From Porticoccus sp. (lineage in GTDB: Bacteria > Pseudomonadota > Gammaproteobacteria > Pseudomonadales > Porticoccaceae): a stretch of DNA of 11,772 nt. The stretch is taken from NCBI GenBank assembly GCA_011049795.1, contig DRHD01000108.1, forward strand, positions 1 to 11,772. The letters run 5' to 3'. The notes under the pieces are model-generated. The model worked only from the letters and a program-made list of their open reading frames with translations, had not been told where the DNA came from and ran no database searches. The position numbers and the translations under genes were made by a program. This document shows positions 1-7,332 of this stretch, piece after piece (position 1 is the stretch's first letter; each line of letters starts with the position of its first letter).

Positions 1-984
1 ATGTTACGGATCGTCAGCGCCCGCTGGGGGAAATCACTCTGTCAACTGGGCGAGATGGCAACCCTGGCCTCCTTTCCGCTGGCTATCGGAGGGTTTCTGA
101 TGATCTACAACCAGGGTCGCAGCTCTCTCCTTTACTGGGTGAACGGGCCCGCTACCCACGCCTGGCTGTCCGAGCCACTGCTGTTGTGGCGAAACCTACT
201 GGCACTGCTGCTGTTTTATACGGTCAGCGCTTTCTACTGCCGCTGGGCGGCGATTGCCGATAAAACGAACGGCGAAACCGAGACGGTCGCTTCTCATTGC
301 GCCTACGTGGCCGGCAGTTGGGTGCTGATCTTTTTTATCGTCAGCAATACCTTCCTCGCCTGGGATTTTGGAATGATGACCATACCTCACTTCCACAGCA
401 CCATATTCCCCATCTACGTATGGATCGGCAATTTTAACGGCGGCGCCAGCTTTCTGCTCCTGCTGCTGGTGTGGCAGCGGATCTCGCAGGCCTGGCCTGG
501 CACAATGACACTGAATACCGAGCAGCTCAACTGTCTCGCCATACTGCTGACCTGCTTTACTCTTTTATGGCTCTATATGTTCTGGGCACAATTTTTTGTG
601 ATCTGGTTCGGCAACCTGCCCCACGAAATGGCTCCCCTGTGGCGTCAGATGTACGGCCACTACGGCAGCCGGTTTTGGTTGATGATCAGCTGTAGCTGTT
701 TTATCCCCTTTGCCTGTTTGCTGTTTACGCGCATAAAGCACTCCCTGTGGGCCATGAGTATCTTGGCACTGGTTATCAATATGGGTATCTGGCTCAATCG
801 CTACCTGATGGTGATGCCCACCATCAGCGATAGCCACCGGGTTTTTCATGCACCGATTGAATGGCTACTGTTGCTGGGGCCTCTGGCAACACTGCTGCTA
901 ATGATCACTCTGTGCAACTATTTTCGTAACAGCAAGTTCCGTAACAGCAAACTCACAGGGGAAGCCAGGAGGGTAACTAAATGA
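1..984 (+). CDS. ActF/NrfD-like quinone-interacting membrane subunit of an alternative complex III-type oxidoreductase (probably 5'-partial)
   Basis: Polytopic inner-membrane protein, 327 residues visible. About eight hydrophobic segments can be seen, near residues 19-37, 60-80, 100-121, 135-158, 176-204, 225-243, 250-270 and 286-306. Segments resembling the second quinol:cytochrome c oxidoreductase membrane subunit (ActF, NrfD/PsrC superfamily) are the AWDFGMMTIPHFHSTIF stretch (120-136), FWAQFFVIWFGNLPHE (194-209), the PF..LLFTRIKH segment (236-247) and LMVMPTISDSH (269-279). In that family this fold holds the quinol site and hands electrons to Fe-S or heme subunits. The visible N-terminus aligns with the region after the first family helix (RWGKSLCQLGEMATL), so the ATG at base 1 is probably internal and the true start lies off the window; this is inference. 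The last codons overlap the next cytochrome gene by 4 bp (ATGA), implying one operon. An NrfD-like subunit of another complex is the main alternative. Confidence 0.78.
   Translation: MLRIVSARWGKSLCQLGEMATLASFPLAIGGFLMIYNQGRSSLLYWVNGPATHAWLSEPLLLWRNLLALLLFYTVSAFYCRWAAIADKTNGETETVASHCAYVAGSWVLIFFIVSNTFLAWDFGMMTIPHFHSTIFPIYVWIGNFNGGASFLLLLLVWQRISQAWPGTMTLNTEQLNCLAILLTCFTLLWLYMFWAQFFVIWFGNLPHEMAPLWRQMYGHYGSRFWLMISCSCFIPFACLLFTRIKHSLWAMSILALVINMGIWLNRYLMVMPTISDSHRVFHAPIEWLLLLGPLATLLLMITLCNYFRNSKFRNSKLTGEARRVTK
967..973 (+). promoter_or_regulatory. Shine-Dalgarno sequence of the triheme cytochrome gene
   Basis: AGGAGGG lies 7 bases before the ATG at 981, inside the last codons of the upstream membrane-subunit gene. 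The strong site combined with the ATGA overlap supports translational coupling and fixes the start at 981. Confidence 0.85.
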
Positions 985-1706
985 GAACTGTGATTAAAAC
1001 GATCCTGATTACGGGTATCCGGTCACTGCTATTTTTTGTCGGTTTTCTGGGCTTAACCGTCAGCAGCATCGTTTACAGCCAGACCGACTCGGACCCAACA
1101 GCTTTTGAGAAACGCTGCGGCCAGTGTCACAAACTGGACGGCGCCACCGAACTGGTGCCACTGGCGTGGCTGGAGCGGCTGGGGAAGATGGGCTCGGTGG
1201 TCGACCTCAGTGATGAGGAGCAAGCGGAGGTATTAAGTTTCTTTCAGCACCACAACCAGCGTGCCGCCAAGGTGGTGGCAATGACCTTAGAGCGCCAGCT
1301 ATTCGAAAAAAAATGCAGCCTCTGCCACAGTCCCGACCGGGTCTTTATTCAAACCATGGAGCAGGAACAGCTGCAAGCAATTGTAAAACGTATGCAGTCC
1401 CGCGTGCCGGATTGGATCAGTGATCAGGACGCCAGTGTCATCCTCAGGTATCTGCTTGAGGGTGCTCCTGGCGGAAAACGTCTCGTGCGTAAAGAGGTCG
1501 AAGGAGGCCCTGAAATTGTTTTCCGTAAGCGCTGTTCCGCCTGCCACACACTGGAGCGCGTCTATCTCTACTTGGATAGCATGGGCCAGAAACCGCCATG
1601 GGAAGCGGTGGTAAAACGTATGCAGGGGCGTGCGCCCACTTGGATCAGCGAAAAGGAGGCCCAACAAATACTCGGCTACCTGCGGACGCTTAAGCCCGCA
1701 CCCTAA
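981..1706 (+). CDS. Triheme c-type cytochrome, exported or membrane-anchored
   Basis: 241-residue protein with an N-terminal hydrophobic stretch (about 13-33), which is either a signal peptide ending near VYSQ or an uncleaved anchor. Three CXXCH heme-c sites follow: CGQCH (46-50), CSLCH (112-116) and CSACH (185-189). Each site heads a module of about 70 residues. Modules 2 and 3 share VKRMQ.R.P.WIS followed by an IL.YL helix (135-158 and 211-234), and the Met of that motif (138, 214) is the likely sixth heme ligand. In module 1 the equivalent is Met70 in LERLGKMG. It would act in the periplasm as an electron carrier. It is translationally coupled to the ActF-like subunit, so it is probably that complex's electron acceptor or a built-in heme subunit; this is inferred from context. 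The modules recall small monoheme cytochromes of the c551 type. No exact family name can be given. Confidence 0.9.
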   Translation: MRTVIKTILITGIRSLLFFVGFLGLTVSSIVYSQTDSDPTAFEKRCGQCHKLDGATELVPLAWLERLGKMGSVVDLSDEEQAEVLSFFQHHNQRAAKVVAMTLERQLFEKKCSLCHSPDRVFIQTMEQEQLQAIVKRMQSRVPDWISDQDASVILRYLLEGAPGGKRLVRKEVEGGPEIVFRKRCSACHTLERVYLYLDSMGQKPPWEAVVKRMQGRAPTWISEKEAQQILGYLRTLKPAP

Positions 1707-2749
1707 CATTTGGCGTCCACGAGTAAACTGTGTGAAATACTCTTCAGGAGATCACGATGTTCGAGAAACAGAAGGTTGGGGTCACAGAGTGAACTTGGAA
1801 TAAAAAATATGGGGTTTATTTTTGGCTCAGTAATTCCGACTTATCCGACCGTTGTCGTTGTAGATACAAAAATAATGAGAACAACAAAAGCTTGGGCAAA
1901 GGATTCATCCATGACAATAGCTTGTTATGGTGATGGAAGATTATACGTAACTTCTGCGTCCTATCAGTAATTTCATATACTCGTGGTTGGCCGCAATGAG
2001 CCAAAAGCAGCCTGCCGCTCTGGAGGAGCAGCGCAGCCATTAAAACCAGTTATGAGCGGCAAGTATATGCCGAGAACTGCCCAACCCTGACGTCCAGACT
2101 GATGTCCGCTTTGGAGGAGCTGGGTAGTTGAGTGCTATCCTTGGAAAAGCCGCCCCTAATGTCTCCTGTGTGTCGGCTGCGCTTATGATTGGCTTATACG
2201 CGAAGCCTCTAAATGCATGGGTAGTTAGCGCATTCACTTTTAAGGCTTTCAGTACAAGATAAAGGTAAGCGCTTAATGAACAATCAAATAGGGCGAATGA
2301 ATCTCGCTTTTGTAACGTCAAAAATTAGTTTCAAACAAATGAGAATTTTTTAAAGAGGGAGGCAGTCAGGCAACATAGTAACTGAACATCATTTCATTGC
2401 TCTCCCCCTAACTTAATAGCCCCGATTGATAAATATTGGGGCTTTTTTCCCTCCACATTTCGAACGACACAACTGCCTGCTTTGGGTCGTATTCAGGCAT
2501 AGTCCATCTTAATAAGCTGTTGTAGGTTCCATTTGGCCCCTTACGCCACACGGACACCTTTCTATATATCTAGCCATAAGCTATATTTTTATAAGTATCT
2601 GAAAGGGGGGATATACATCGAGGATCGTAACCGTAACCACCTGTTCAGCAATGTCAGAGCGAGAACCTGACAAAGCCTGAGACTGAAATGACTGACAACA
2701 GTGAAAAAGCTAAGCCATGCCCTAGCCTAAATATTTATTAGAAGGGGAT
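1707..2749. other. About 1 kb without a convincing gene
   Basis: After the cytochrome stop there is no obvious terminator for that operon. An 11-codon frame at 1757-1792 starts with ATG 6 bases after AGGAG (1746-1750), encodes MFEKQKVGVTE and stops. A 53-codon frame at 1809-1970 (begins MGFIFGSVIPTYPTVVVVD) has only a weak upstream GGA and no recognisable domain. A small hairpin CGGCA...TGCCG sits at 2057-2072, and an 11-bp imperfect inverted repeat lies at 2075-2085/2119-2129. A plus-strand terminator is annotated separately at 2418-2448. Two very short frames near 2651-2735 (MSEREPDKA, MTDNSEKAKPCPSLNIY) could be scraps of a dead gene. The stretch reads as degraded or AT-rich spacer DNA. 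Confidence 0.5.
2418..2448 (+). terminator. Rho-independent terminator
   Basis: AGCCCC (2418-2423) pairs perfectly with GGGGCT (2438-2443) around a 14-base AT-rich loop and runs into six T (2443-2448). On the plus strand this is a canonical intrinsic terminator. No intact plus-strand gene ends near it, so it may serve a dead gene, a small RNA or read-through from the cytochrome operon 700 bases upstream. Confidence 0.75.
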
Positions 2750-2902
2750 ATGGGCCTGAGCAGCCCGGTATCGCCAGTATGGATCACCGAGGGCAATGGC
2801 GACCCATTCGAAGTCCATCAGCTGTTAATATCGTATCTGTCAAGGGTTACTGGACTGACAAACCCAGCAGGTTTGATAGCCAAAACCGAACAGTCAATTT
2901 GA
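2750..2902 (+). other. Short orphan reading frame, possibly the N-terminus of a truncated gene
   Basis: ATG at 2750 follows a good ribosome-binding sequence (AAGGGGA, 2742-2748). The frame runs 50 residues to TGA. The first 24 or so residues (GLSSPVSPVWITEGNGDPFE and on) look like real protein: Gly, Pro, Trp and acidic residues, with GC-richer codons than the surrounding DNA. From 2818 the frame runs antisense to the end of the universal-stress pseudogene, so its second half is probably meaningless. I do not recognise the family. It could be the remaining start of a plus-strand gene cut off when the minus-strand gene was joined here, or chance. Confidence 0.25.
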
Positions 2903-3780
2903 TTAAGAATATCTTCCGCAGTATTACCAATGATAAATCCGGGTATACCGGTACGAGCGATGGTACCCATAACAACAAGCTCAGCACCCAACTTCATTGC
3001 GCACTCTGGGACAACATTTCGAGCGTGCCCCTTCACCAGATGAAGTTGAGGTTTGAGATAATCAGCGGCCTCTTTTCCTTGCACAGCACAGTACCGATCC
3101 ACCAGTTTGGTTAACCAGCCTTTGCGTTTCAGCTCCTCTTCTTGAACCATCTCATCAACCTCAGCGGTAGTGTGACCGAGGCGCGGTGATCGAAGGAAAC
3201 TCTCTCCTTCCAAACGCCAAGCGTGAACAATATGCAGCTCACTCAAATCTGCCAACGCTAATGACGTGGCCATTTCCAAGAGTTGCCGATTGAGTAGTTC
3301 ATTTTCGGTATTTTCTGGCTCGTAATCCAGTGCGACAAGAATATCTCGACACCCCTGTTGCTGTGTTGATTGGATCAACCATACTGGGCATGGACACTTC
3401 CTCAACAACCTCATATCGGCGCCACCAAATAGCTGCTTCCTAATGCTTTGAGTATTATCGACTGACTTGATGACCAAGTCTCGCCCGTTGCGAAGCACCT
3501 CACGGATGACTTAAGCAAACACTTTGCCAACCAGTACTTTGATCTCGATTTTTAACTCGATTGACGAGGCATTTTTCACAAGGGTCTGAAGCTGCTTTTC
3601 TCTCTCCTCAATCATTACATCGCACAACACATTGGCTTTGTGTGCATGAGGGGCATCAACAACGCCAATTACTGTGATCTTCGCCTAGTTGTTGGTTGCC
3701 AATGTAATCGCCTGACTAAACGCAGCAGAGCCATCAACCTCAGGTTCAGCGATAAATAAAATGTTAGAAAATCGATTCGT
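2818..3780 (-). pseudogene. uspE: UspE-like tandem universal stress protein, inactivated
   Basis: A single reading frame of 320 codons matches the two-domain UspE layout and usual length (about 300-320). Domain 1 starts at NRFSNILFIAEPE and ends with the LLRKCPCPVWLI strand. Domain 2 starts at RDILVALDYE and ends with the nucleotide-binding loop MGTIARTGIPGFIIGNTAED, which fits the family G-2x-G-9x-G pattern. Three lesions are visible. The expected start codon reads ACG (3780-3778) instead of ATG. Codon 32 is TAG (3687-3685). Codon 90 is TAA (3513-3511), inside the normally conserved segment before IREVLRNGRDLVIK. The 226-codon open part (3498-2818) begins at a GTG that is an ordinary Val codon in the family, so it is not a good independent gene, although expression of a single domain 2 cannot be excluded. 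UspE proteins are cytoplasmic stress factors; this copy should be dead. Confidence 0.85.
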
Positions 3781-4003
3781 AGCTGTATCCCGCTCTGGAC
3801 TGATAGGAGTATCCCCAGCACAACGTTCGTTAGTTCCTAGTAGTACTTGGGTCGAAGTTAATTCTGTCGCCTATGGACGACGAGAGTAGTTCACAAAATG
3901 TCAGTTTGGGCCGATAGTACGTGTTTGTCCATTTCCTTTAGAACAGCTCTACCACCTATACAATAGATACACACCCGTAGAATATAGAGACCCCGACGCT
4001 AAC

Positions 4004-4041
4004 TGATCTGCTCCATCTAAAACGGACACTTCTCTAAGCGA
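4004..4041 (+). repeat. Left terminal inverted repeat of the IS3-group remnant
   Basis: Matches the other end at 29 of 38 positions, including an unbroken TGATCTGC tip and the CGGACACTTC block. The transposase stop codon (TAG, 4036-4034) lies inside this repeat, as is usual in the IS3 family. Confidence 0.8.
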
Positions 4042-4258
4042 CGTTTAGTTTTTCATATTGCTCAGGGCTGAGATAGCCAAGAGCACGGTGCCTTCCCTTC
4101 CTGTTGTAATCAACCTCAATGTATTCAAAGACCGCTTGGTGCATTTGATCTCGGTTCATTAATGGCTCATATTGGATGGCCTACACTTTGAGTGAATGGA
4201 AGAAGCTTCCCACACAATCGTTGTCCCAGCAATTGCCCTTACAGCCCATGCTCTGCTT
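4034..4258 (-). pseudogene. C-terminal fragment of an IS3-family transposase (OrfB), inactivated
   Basis: The minus strand encodes KQSMGCKGNCWDNDC, then SFFHSLKV, a stop, AIQYEPLMNRDQMHQAVFE, YIEVDYNRKGRHRALGYLSP and EQYEKLNVA. This is the unmistakable end of the DDE integrase domain of IS3-group OrfB. The glutamate of the DDE triad, expected in the AESFF context, is Gly here (GGA, 4210-4208), and a TAG (4183-4181) replaces the usual Glu of the SLKVEAIQYE segment. The N-terminal HTH protein and the two catalytic aspartates are deleted. The OrfA start fused upstream gives only an 11-codon frame (MTKSTQAEHGL). The fragment cannot be an active transposase. Confidence 0.88.
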
Positions 4259-4299
4259 GAGTTGATTTTGTCATTGTTCACCTCGTTGAGTAATTTTTC

Positions 4300-4337
4300 T
4301 CGCTTAACGAAGTGTCCGAAATTAGTGGGGCAGATCA
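4300..4337 (-). repeat. Right terminal inverted repeat of the IS3-group remnant (OrfA end)
   Basis: Read inwards from 4337 on the minus strand it gives TGATCTGCCCCAC, then CGGACACTTC and TAAGCGAGA. This is the promoter/OrfA end: the OrfA ribosome-binding site and ATG follow 16-26 bases further in. Confidence 0.8.
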
Positions 4338-4403
4338 CATTGGCCTCCAATTGAGATGATCATCTTACGTTTATTTTAAAATAATAGAGCACGTTGCTGA
4401 CAA

Positions 4404-7262
4404 TTATTTAATTCGCTCTGTACGCCGCACAAAATACTTTTCCATCTCCACCAAAAATAACACCGATGAAGCGACGAGTAATATGCGCAGCCATATATTC
4501 ATGTTGATAGCGGTTGTACTAAATAAAGACTGCATCGGCCCAAGATAAGTAAAGCCTAACTGCAAAATGATAAGTACAGTAATCGCTATAAGCACATAAC
4601 GGTTACCCATTAATCCTTCCCAATTAAATATTGAGTCTTTAATATAGCGAGAATTAAATAAATAAAATATCTCAAACGCTACCAGGGTGTTCACAGCCAC
4701 CGTACGTGCATGCTCAATGCTCATACCGCGTTCCATTTCCCAAACAAATAGACCAAATGTTCCACTCATCAAAATAACGGAGACAAAGGCAACACGCCAA
4801 ATTAAATAGGGTGTCAGCATCGGTTCATGAGCATCGCGTGGTGGACGCTGCATGACATTCTTTTCGGGTGGCTCAAATGCCAGTGACAACGCCAAGGTGA
4901 CAGCCGTCACCATATTTACCCAGAGAATTTGCACGGGCAATAACGGTAGCTGATGAAAACCAAACAAAATAGCCGCCAGAATAATCAGTGCTTCTCCACC
5001 ATTGGTTGGCAAAATAAAAAGAATCGCCTTTTTGAGATTGTCATAGACCGTACGCCCTTCTTCTACAGCATGAGCAATAGATGCAAAATTATCATCGGCC
5101 AGTACCATTTCAGCGGCCTCTTTGGCCGCTTCTGTTCCGTTGTGGCCCATGGCAATGCCCACATCGGCTCGTTTCAGTGCTGGGGCATCATTTACACCAT
5201 CCCCTGTCATCGCGACAATCAAACCCAGTTCCTGCATTAGCCTGACTAAAAGTAATTTATGTTCAGGATTAACACGCGCATATACATCAACATCCTGTAC
5301 GCGTTGACGTAACTCATCTTCACTCATTAAGTCCAGTTCCTGCCCGGTGAGTACATCATTGGCATTAACAATCTTCAGTTGTTGGGCGATGGCGCGTGCT
5401 GTGGCCGCATGATCTCCGGTAATCATTTTTACTCGAATACCTGCCTCAACGCAGGTTTTTACTGCCTCCATCGCTTCCTCACGAGGTGGGTCAATCAAGC
5501 CAAACATGCCTAGCATAATTAAGCCATTCTCTACATCGCTAAACTTCAGTTCCATCTGTTCATAGCTTACCGGCTTGACCGCAATAGCCAACACTCGCTG
5601 GCCAAGCTGGGCCATTTCTTCAATACGGTTTAACCAGTAATCTTTCTCTAGTGGTTGATCACCATGTGCGGCTTTCTGATGAGAACACATCTCCAATAGT
5701 CGTTCAGGCGCGCCTTTGAGAAAAATAAAGGAATCACCCCTGTGACTATGGTGAAGTGTCGCCATAAAGCGATGTTCGGACTCGAATGGGATAAGATCTG
5801 TGCGAGGATATTGTTTGGCTTCACCTTCAATTTCCAATCCTGCCTTCAAACCTGATACTAACAAAGCCCCTTCCATAGGGTCACCATAGACTAGCCATTC
5901 ATCATCTTTATGCTCCAGTGAGGCATCATTGCATAGCATTGCGGCCCTGAGGGTTTCTAATAACAGCGGCTGCTCTTCTGTAATTGCATCCTTGCCTGCT
6001 AGAGATATCGATCCATGGGGATCATAGCCAGTACCGCCAAGCTCAAACAGGCTACTCGCGGTTGAAATCATCCGAACCGTCATTTCATTGCGTGTCAGGG
6101 TACCGGTTTTATCTGAACAAATAACATTCACGGCACCCAGTGTTTCCACCGCAGGCAGTCTACGGATAATGGCATTTCTCCCCGCCATACGCTGTACGCC
6201 TATCGCCAGGGTGATGGTCATGATGGCCGGCAAGCCTTCTGGAATCGCCGCGACTGCAAGGCTTACCGCGGCAAGAAACATTTCAGCGAAGGCATAATCT
6301 CGAACGAATGAACCGAAAACAAAGGCAATGATGGCAATAGCTAAAATAGCCAGCGTAAGCCAGCGACCGAACTGAGCCATTTGACGTAATAAGGGGGTTG
6401 TCAGTGTCTCTACATCCGCTACCAGTGTACTAATATGACCTATCTCGGTTTGTGCACCGGTCGCAATGACGACGCCCGATCCCTGGCCATGAGTCACAAG
6501 GGTGCCTGAATAAGCAAGGCATCGACGGTCACCCATCATAGATTCCAGTGCGACGGGATCGGTGATTTTTTCTACCGCTATCGACTCTCCTGTGAGTATC
6601 GACTCCTGAATTTGCAGCCCCTTAACACGGAATAATCTGAGGTCTGCCGGTACTTTATCTCCTGATTGCAACAAGACGACATCCCCCGGCACCAACTCTT
6701 TGGCCGGGATGGTTGTCTGTTTTCCGTTGCGCAACACCATGGCATTCGGAGAAAGCATTTGCCGTATAGCTTTCAGGGCATTCTCCGCCTTACCTTCCTG
6801 CACGAATCCGATGACTGCATTAATAAAGACGACACCCATAATTACACCGGCGTCAATCCAATGTCCCAGCATGGCCGTGACAGCGCTCGCAGCAATCAAC
6901 ACATAGATCAATATATTATGGAACTGGTAGATAAATCGAACAAATGGGCCGCTTGTTTTTACATCGGGAAGCTGATTTGGCCCATATTTAGCCAGTCTCT
7001 TAGTGACTTCTTCTGTCGATAAGCCGTCTGGAGTTGTAACCAGCGATTCCAAAACTGCTTTAGCACTTTGGAAATGCCAGCTTTTTGATGTCGAATTCAG
7101 AGTGCCAGACGGAACATTTAGCTTTCTGAATGATTTAAGTGACTTTCGCGTGACTACAGCACCCACTACAGACAATATGACCAACATAGCAAGGATAATC
7201 AGCCATTCAACAACCGCTATACCCATAAGAGCAATCTGTTCAGCATCAGCAAAACCGTTCAA
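4404..7262 (-). CDS. Type II P-type cation-transporting ATPase (CtpF/Ca2+-ATPase-like)
   Basis: All family motifs are present (numbering from the TTG at 7262, 952 residues): actuator TGES 224-227; TM4 PEGLP 341-345; phosphorylation DKTGTLT with Asp384; nucleotide-binding KGAPE 516-520; DPPR 591-594; TGDH 615-618; hinge TGDGVNDAP 686-694. It should pump cations across the inner membrane using ATP. Compared with SERCA, ion-site acids in TM4 (Glu342), TM5 (Glu757 of NGGE) and TM8 (Glu864) are kept, but the TM6 site reads NMVTA, so the key Asp of NLVTD is Ala (787). This pattern is shared with CtpF-type pumps, and the substrate is therefore uncertain (Ca2+, Na+ or other). Before the usual N-terminal domain (from about Trp62) there is an extra hydrophobic helix at 13-37. 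Start choice: TTG at 7262 has GGAGAA 5 bases upstream. TTG at 7289 and ATG at 7226 are alternatives. No clear terminator follows the stop. Confidence 0.95.
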   Translation of the reverse strand: MNGFADAEQIALMGIAVVEWLIILAMLVILSVVGAVVTRKSLKSFRKLNVPSGTLNSTSKSWHFQSAKAVLESLVTTPDGLSTEEVTKRLAKYGPNQLPDVKTSGPFVRFIYQFHNILIYVLIAASAVTAMLGHWIDAGVIMGVVFINAVIGFVQEGKAENALKAIRQMLSPNAMVLRNGKQTTIPAKELVPGDVVLLQSGDKVPADLRLFRVKGLQIQESILTGESIAVEKITDPVALESMMGDRRCLAYSGTLVTHGQGSGVVIATGAQTEIGHISTLVADVETLTTPLLRQMAQFGRWLTLAILAIAIIAFVFGSFVRDYAFAEMFLAAVSLAVAAIPEGLPAIMTITLAIGVQRMAGRNAIIRRLPAVETLGAVNVICSDKTGTLTRNEMTVRMISTASSLFELGGTGYDPHGSISLAGKDAITEEQPLLLETLRAAMLCNDASLEHKDDEWLVYGDPMEGALLVSGLKAGLEIEGEAKQYPRTDLIPFESEHRFMATLHHSHRGDSFIFLKGAPERLLEMCSHQKAAHGDQPLEKDYWLNRIEEMAQLGQRVLAIAVKPVSYEQMELKFSDVENGLIMLGMFGLIDPPREEAMEAVKTCVEAGIRVKMITGDHAATARAIAQQLKIVNANDVLTGQELDLMSEDELRQRVQDVDVYARVNPEHKLLLVRLMQELGLIVAMTGDGVNDAPALKRADVGIAMGHNGTEAAKEAAEMVLADDNFASIAHAVEEGRTVYDNLKKAILFILPTNGGEALIILAAILFGFHQLPLLPVQILWVNMVTAVTLALSLAFEPPEKNVMQRPPRDAHEPMLTPYLIWRVAFVSVILMSGTFGLFVWEMERGMSIEHARTVAVNTLVAFEIFYLFNSRYIKDSIFNWEGLMGNRYVLIAITVLIILQLGFTYLGPMQSLFSTTAINMNIWLRILLVASSVLFLVEMEKYFVRRTERIK

Positions 7263-7267
7263 TACGC

Positions 7268-7273
7268 TTCTCC
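7268..7273 (-). promoter_or_regulatory. Shine-Dalgarno sequence deciding the ATPase start
   Basis: On the minus strand GGAGAA (7273-7268) ends 5 bases before TTG at 7262. Neither the TTG at 7289 nor the ATG at 7226 has a comparable site, which is why the TTG at 7262 is preferred. Confidence 0.5.
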
Positions 7274-7332
7274 AAAAATATGTACACAATAAATATACAA
7301 TTTACTATTAGGCAAGCACACGATAATTATGA

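Larger units (their letters stand above)
4004..4337 (-). mobile_element. Internally deleted IS3-group insertion sequence (334 bp, both ends retained)
   Basis: Both tips read TGATCTGC inwards, from 4004 and from 4337. They continue as imperfect inverted repeats of about 38 bp that share CGGACACTTC and TAAGCGA, as in IS3 (which begins TGATCTTACCCA and has GGACAC further in). Read on the minus strand, the element has the OrfA ribosome-binding site GAGGTG (4284-4279) and start ATGACAAAATCAAC (from 4274). It then jumps directly to the last 75 codons of the transposase. Full IS3-group elements are about 1.2-1.3 kb, so roughly 0.9 kb of the middle is missing. No clear 3-4 bp target duplication flanks it (AAC on the left, CAT on the right). 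It could only move if a related transposase is supplied elsewhere. Confidence 0.88.

Noticed and set aside
3..984. Treating the ATG at base 1 as the true start of the ActF-like gene
   Set aside because: Family comparison suggests at least one membrane helix is missing before it. The start is more likely outside the window, although this cannot be proved here.
2079..2133. attC-like integron site: GCCCAAC ... GTTGAGT with an 11-bp imperfect inverted repeat
   Set aside because: The outer boxes fit the RYYYAAC/GTTRRRY pattern, but the boxes are poorly complementary, no clear inner L boxes are present, and there is no integron integrase or cassette array in the window.
2040..2321. 93-codon minus-strand open frame
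   Set aside because: No ribosome-binding site, no recognisable domain, and composition like read-through of non-coding DNA. Not supported as a gene.
2818..3498. 226-residue universal stress protein starting at GTG 3498
   Set aside because: The same frame continues upstream through two stops into recognisable domain 1, and the GTG is a conserved Val codon. It is the open part of a pseudogene.
4159..4350. 63-codon minus-strand frame inside the IS remnant
   Set aside because: It is out of frame with the transposase tail that is clearly recognisable in another frame, and is only a by-product of the deletion.
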